From: JAFGOM01 sp964605795
Lineage (GTDB): Archaea > Halobacteriota > Methanomicrobia > Methanomicrobiales > Methanospirillaceae
DNA: 64,000 nt
Assembly (NCBI GenBank): GCA_964605795.1
Contig: CAZSDZ010000008.1
Coordinates: 10,943-74,942 of the forward strand
Direction of reading: 5' to 3'
A model generated the notes under the pieces. The model worked only from the letters and a program-made list of their open reading frames with translations. It made no database searches and had not been told where the DNA came from. Position 1 is the stretch's first letter, and every line of letters starts with the position of its first letter. The position numbers were made by a program, and so were the translations under genes. Of this stretch, positions 61,874-64,000 are shown piece after piece.

Positions 61874-61886
61874 TTTTTATTTTTTT
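61874..61886 (+). terminator. Oligo-T terminator after the ChlI-ChlD gene
   Basis: TTTTTATTTTTTT on the plus strand, starting 12 bases after the stop codon and just touching the end of the convergent btuD-like gene. Confidence 0.55.
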
Positions 61887-62649
61887 AATTCCAGACCGGT
61901 AGCACGTACCTGCCCGCCGTAGTATCAACGTACTGCATCGGGACGTGATAGACCGACTCGATCATTTCAGGTGTCATCACGGTATCAGGAGGGCCTGCTG
62001 CAATAATCCTGCCATTATCCATCAGGAGTACCTGGTCTGCATAATGGTAGGCAAAGTTGAGATCATGTACCACGACAAGAACAGATCGGTTCTGTTTCTC
62101 TGTGAGTTCTTTCATCATTGCAAAGACCTCTATCTGGTGCCTGATATCAAGGGCGCTTGTGGGTTCATCAAAGAGGAAGAGATCCGGTTCCTGGGCAAGT
62201 GCCCGTGCGATAAAGACTTTCTGTCGTTCTCCTCCTGATAGTTCGGTGATATTTTTTGATGCCATCCCGGTTATTCCCAGTTGTTCCATGGAGCGGGATA
62301 CGATCTCAAGATCGGTTTCTGAGAGTGTCCAGGTTACATGAGGACGTCTCCCAAGGAGGATGAGTTCAAGTACGGTGACAGAGGTGAGGTACGAGAAATC
62401 CTGGGGGACATAGCCGAGGATCTTTGCCCTTTGATAGCCTGACAAGAGGTTACTGCTTCTGCCGTTTATAGTGATATCGCCTGATTGTTGCGTAAGGATT
62501 CCTGCAACAGTCTTTACAAGGGTGCTCTTGCCTGATCCGTTCGGTCCGATTACACAGAGTATCTCTCCCCTGCGGATAGAACAATTGATATTATGTAAAA
62601 CTTCTCTTGTTTCATACCGAAACGAGAGATTGGTCACCTCTACTATCAT
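61885..62649 (-). CDS. BtuD/FecE-like ABC transporter ATPase
   Basis: 254 residues. Walker A GPNGSGKSTLVKTV, Q loop GYVPQDF, signature ELSGGERQKVFIARAL, Walker B FLFDEPTSALD and the switch-histidine VVHDLNFAYHYADQ are all present. Typical of the ATPase for cobalamin/ferric-chelate importers. Starts 13 bases after the permease. Confidence 0.95.
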   Translation of the reverse strand: MIVEVTNLSFRYETREVLHNINCSIRRGEILCVIGPNGSGKSTLVKTVAGILTQQSGDITINGRSSNLLSGYQRAKILGYVPQDFSYLTSVTVLELILLGRRPHVTWTLSETDLEIVSRSMEQLGITGMASKNITELSGGERQKVFIARALAQEPDLFLFDEPTSALDIRHQIEVFAMMKELTEKQNRSVLVVVHDLNFAYHYADQVLLMDNGRIIAAGPPDTVMTPEMIESVYHVPMQYVDTTAGRYVLPVWN

Positions 62650-62662
62650 CGTTTCACTCCTT

Positions 62663-63736
62663 TCAGGTGATAATCCTGTGTTTTCCCTGGAGGATTAAAA
62701 TCATGAAGAATATTCCTCCGATGACGTACATAATCACGCCAACCGGGATCTCGACCGGGTCCATGATGGTCCGTGCAAAGGTGTCTGATACGAGCAGGAT
62801 GAGGGCACCGAGGAGTGCAGAGCAGGGTATGAGGTAGCGGTTGTCGTTTCCGATGAGCATCCGCCCGATATGTGGTGCCATAAGCCCGATAAACCCGATG
62901 ATACCGGTGAAGGCAAGGCAGACCGATGCAGCGAGGGTTGAGATACAGAGACCGCGAAACCTGAGATGTTCGACTTTTACCCCGATGTTTCGTGCGATAT
63001 CGTCTCCGGCAGAGAGTGAGTTGAGATCCCAGGCGAGTGACTCCAGGTAAATGAGACAGATAATGCAGATGGGGGCGACGACAAGAATGGCGTTCCAGCT
63101 TGCTCCCCACATTCCACCCATCAGCCAGAGGGTAATCTCCCGCAGTTTCTCGTTGTTCGAGACGTACTTGAGGATCATCACGCCGGCCTGGAAGATATAG
63201 CCGATGACAACCCCTGAGAGGATGAGGGTTGCTGAGGTTGATCCTTTTATCCGTGATATGGCATAGATTAGCAGGATCGAGAGCCAGCCGAGGATGAATG
63301 CCGATGTGACGATGATAGAGTTCTGGTACAGATCTGTGAGTGCGGGGAGCCAGGCAGCACCGAGTACGATGGCACAGGCGGCACCAAAGGAGGCGGCCGA
63401 GGAGAGACCAAGGGTGAAGGGGCTCACAAGCGGGTTTCGCAGGAGTGCCTGCATAACGGTTCCTGCGATTGCAAGGCTGATGCCGGTAAATACCGCAAGC
63501 AGGATGCGGGGAAGCCTGAAGTCAAAGACGACGATCTTCTCGTTTGGCGCCAGTGCATCGGCATTTCCGGTGATGACATGGGAGAGGACCGAGATGACCT
63601 GTGATGGTGTAAGGTGGTAGGATCCTGCATTTAATGCGTAGAATATGGTAACAATGAGGAGAAGAACAAAGATTGCAAGGATTATCCATTTCTTTCTGGT
63701 CCCTGCCGTGTAGAGGTCGGTTGTCTGACTGGTCAT
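62663..63736 (-). CDS. BtuC/FecCD-like ABC transporter permease
   Basis: 357 residues with about ten hydrophobic helices. Motifs: RLPRILLAVFTGISLAIAGT, MQALLRNPLVSPFTLGLSSA, the GIIGFIGLMAPHIGRMLIG loop that couples to the ATPase, and PVGVIMYVIGGIFF. First gene of the BtuCD unit; a binding protein is not adjacent but lies at 53070-54077. Confidence 0.95.
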   Translation of the reverse strand: MTSQTTDLYTAGTRKKWIILAIFVLLLIVTIFYALNAGSYHLTPSQVISVLSHVITGNADALAPNEKIVVFDFRLPRILLAVFTGISLAIAGTVMQALLRNPLVSPFTLGLSSAASFGAACAIVLGAAWLPALTDLYQNSIIVTSAFILGWLSILLIYAISRIKGSTSATLILSGVVIGYIFQAGVMILKYVSNNEKLREITLWLMGGMWGASWNAILVVAPICIICLIYLESLAWDLNSLSAGDDIARNIGVKVEHLRFRGLCISTLAASVCLAFTGIIGFIGLMAPHIGRMLIGNDNRYLIPCSALLGALILLVSDTFARTIMDPVEIPVGVIMYVIGGIFFMILILQGKHRIIT

Positions 63737-64000
63737 GTCTGGTATCGTGTTATTGATATCGATGATAATATCTATGGTAATATATGTTATGTTGTATGAG
63801 TAATGTATTTTTTGTATGATTTTATACGTTTATTTGGATTAATCTGCAGAATTGAATCAGATCGATATTGTGAGCAGCGAGTGAGAACCTGAAAGAATGT
63901 AAGTAAGATGGCTCTGCACACCTTTCCATGGAATCAGAGCCTGAATGGTGTATATTCCGATCAGATCTGAACAGTAAGTCCGGCAAAATTGAACACTGCT
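63737..64000. other. 264-base right-edge region without a gene
   Basis: AT-rich; no protein or RNA gene seen. It holds the promoter of the BtuC-like gene: on the minus strand CATATATTA (about 63778-63786) lies roughly 45 bases before the ATG at 63736. Confidence 0.5.

Overview
The window is archaeal chromosome. RNA polymerase subunits A and B are each split in two (A'/A'', B'/B''). It also carries DNA topoisomerase VI, deoxyhypusine synthase, an archaeal mevalonate/isopentenyl-phosphate-kinase route, an RpoD with ferredoxin clusters, PAC2 and PIN-ATPase proteins and TATA-box promoters. The gene set (CobN/ChlID chelatase, CobQ, two-cluster RpoD, LarB, DUF473-like, DUF5611-like and OapB/ArvB-type proteins) fits a methanogen of the order Methanomicrobiales, possibly near Methanospirillum. 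No methanogenesis gene lies in the window, so the genus is an inference. Base composition looks even throughout, and I see no rRNA, insertion sequence, prophage or CRISPR array.

Layout. 1-7.5 kb: rpoB2 (cut by the left edge)-rpoB1-rpoA1-rpoA2-rpl30e-nusA. The rps12/rps7/elongation-factor genes that often follow are replaced by a leaderless lipoprotein gene. 8.4-21 kb: mostly minus strand, with tRNA-Arg, a DUF473-like gene, PAC2, leuS, a PIN-ATPase-KH protein, a prepilin peptidase, top6A/top6B, hisS and a small membrane protein. 21-26 kb: larB-nadM, a coiled-coil protein coupled to a Cys-rich miniprotein, a ribbon-helix-helix-like protein and cobQ. 26-32 kb: aIF1, a three-gene OapA/B/C (ArvABC)-type GTPase operon, four consecutive CBS-domain genes (14 CBS units by eye) and deoxyhypusine synthase.

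33-46.5 kb is the classic archaeal ribosome/polymerase/isoprenoid superoperon: tRNA-Ser, rps13, rps4, rps11, rpoD, rpl18e, rpl13, rps9, rpoN, tRNA-Pro, rpoK, eno, rps2, memo, mvk, ipk, fni, rnj, idsA, gltX. Many genes overlap by 1-11 bases. It joins translation and transcription to archaeal lipid precursor synthesis: mevalonate kinase, isopentenyl phosphate kinase, IPP isomerase and polyprenyl synthase act in series or nearly so.

46.5-52.6 kb is accessory: two paralogous secreted proteins, a DUF4013-like membrane protein, an orphan CARF-HEPN (TM1812/Csx-type) protein without CRISPR, a DedA protein and a P-loop kinase. 52.6-63.7 kb is a metal/corrinoid region: cobN with an ABC-2 exporter and a BtuF-like binding protein on one strand, a fused ChlI-ChlD chelatase motor divergent from cobN, and a BtuCD-type importer. 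A 12-bp palindrome sits at the predicted cobN transcription start.

The most unusual items are: a roughly 250-residue N-terminal extension on RNA polymerase A'' that contains a duplicated domain of about 72 residues; an enolase at the conserved locus that lacks two canonical active-site residues; the orphan CARF-HEPN gene; the 14-unit CBS gene array; the larB-nadM coupling; and a folded-looking non-coding stretch near 26.2 kb.
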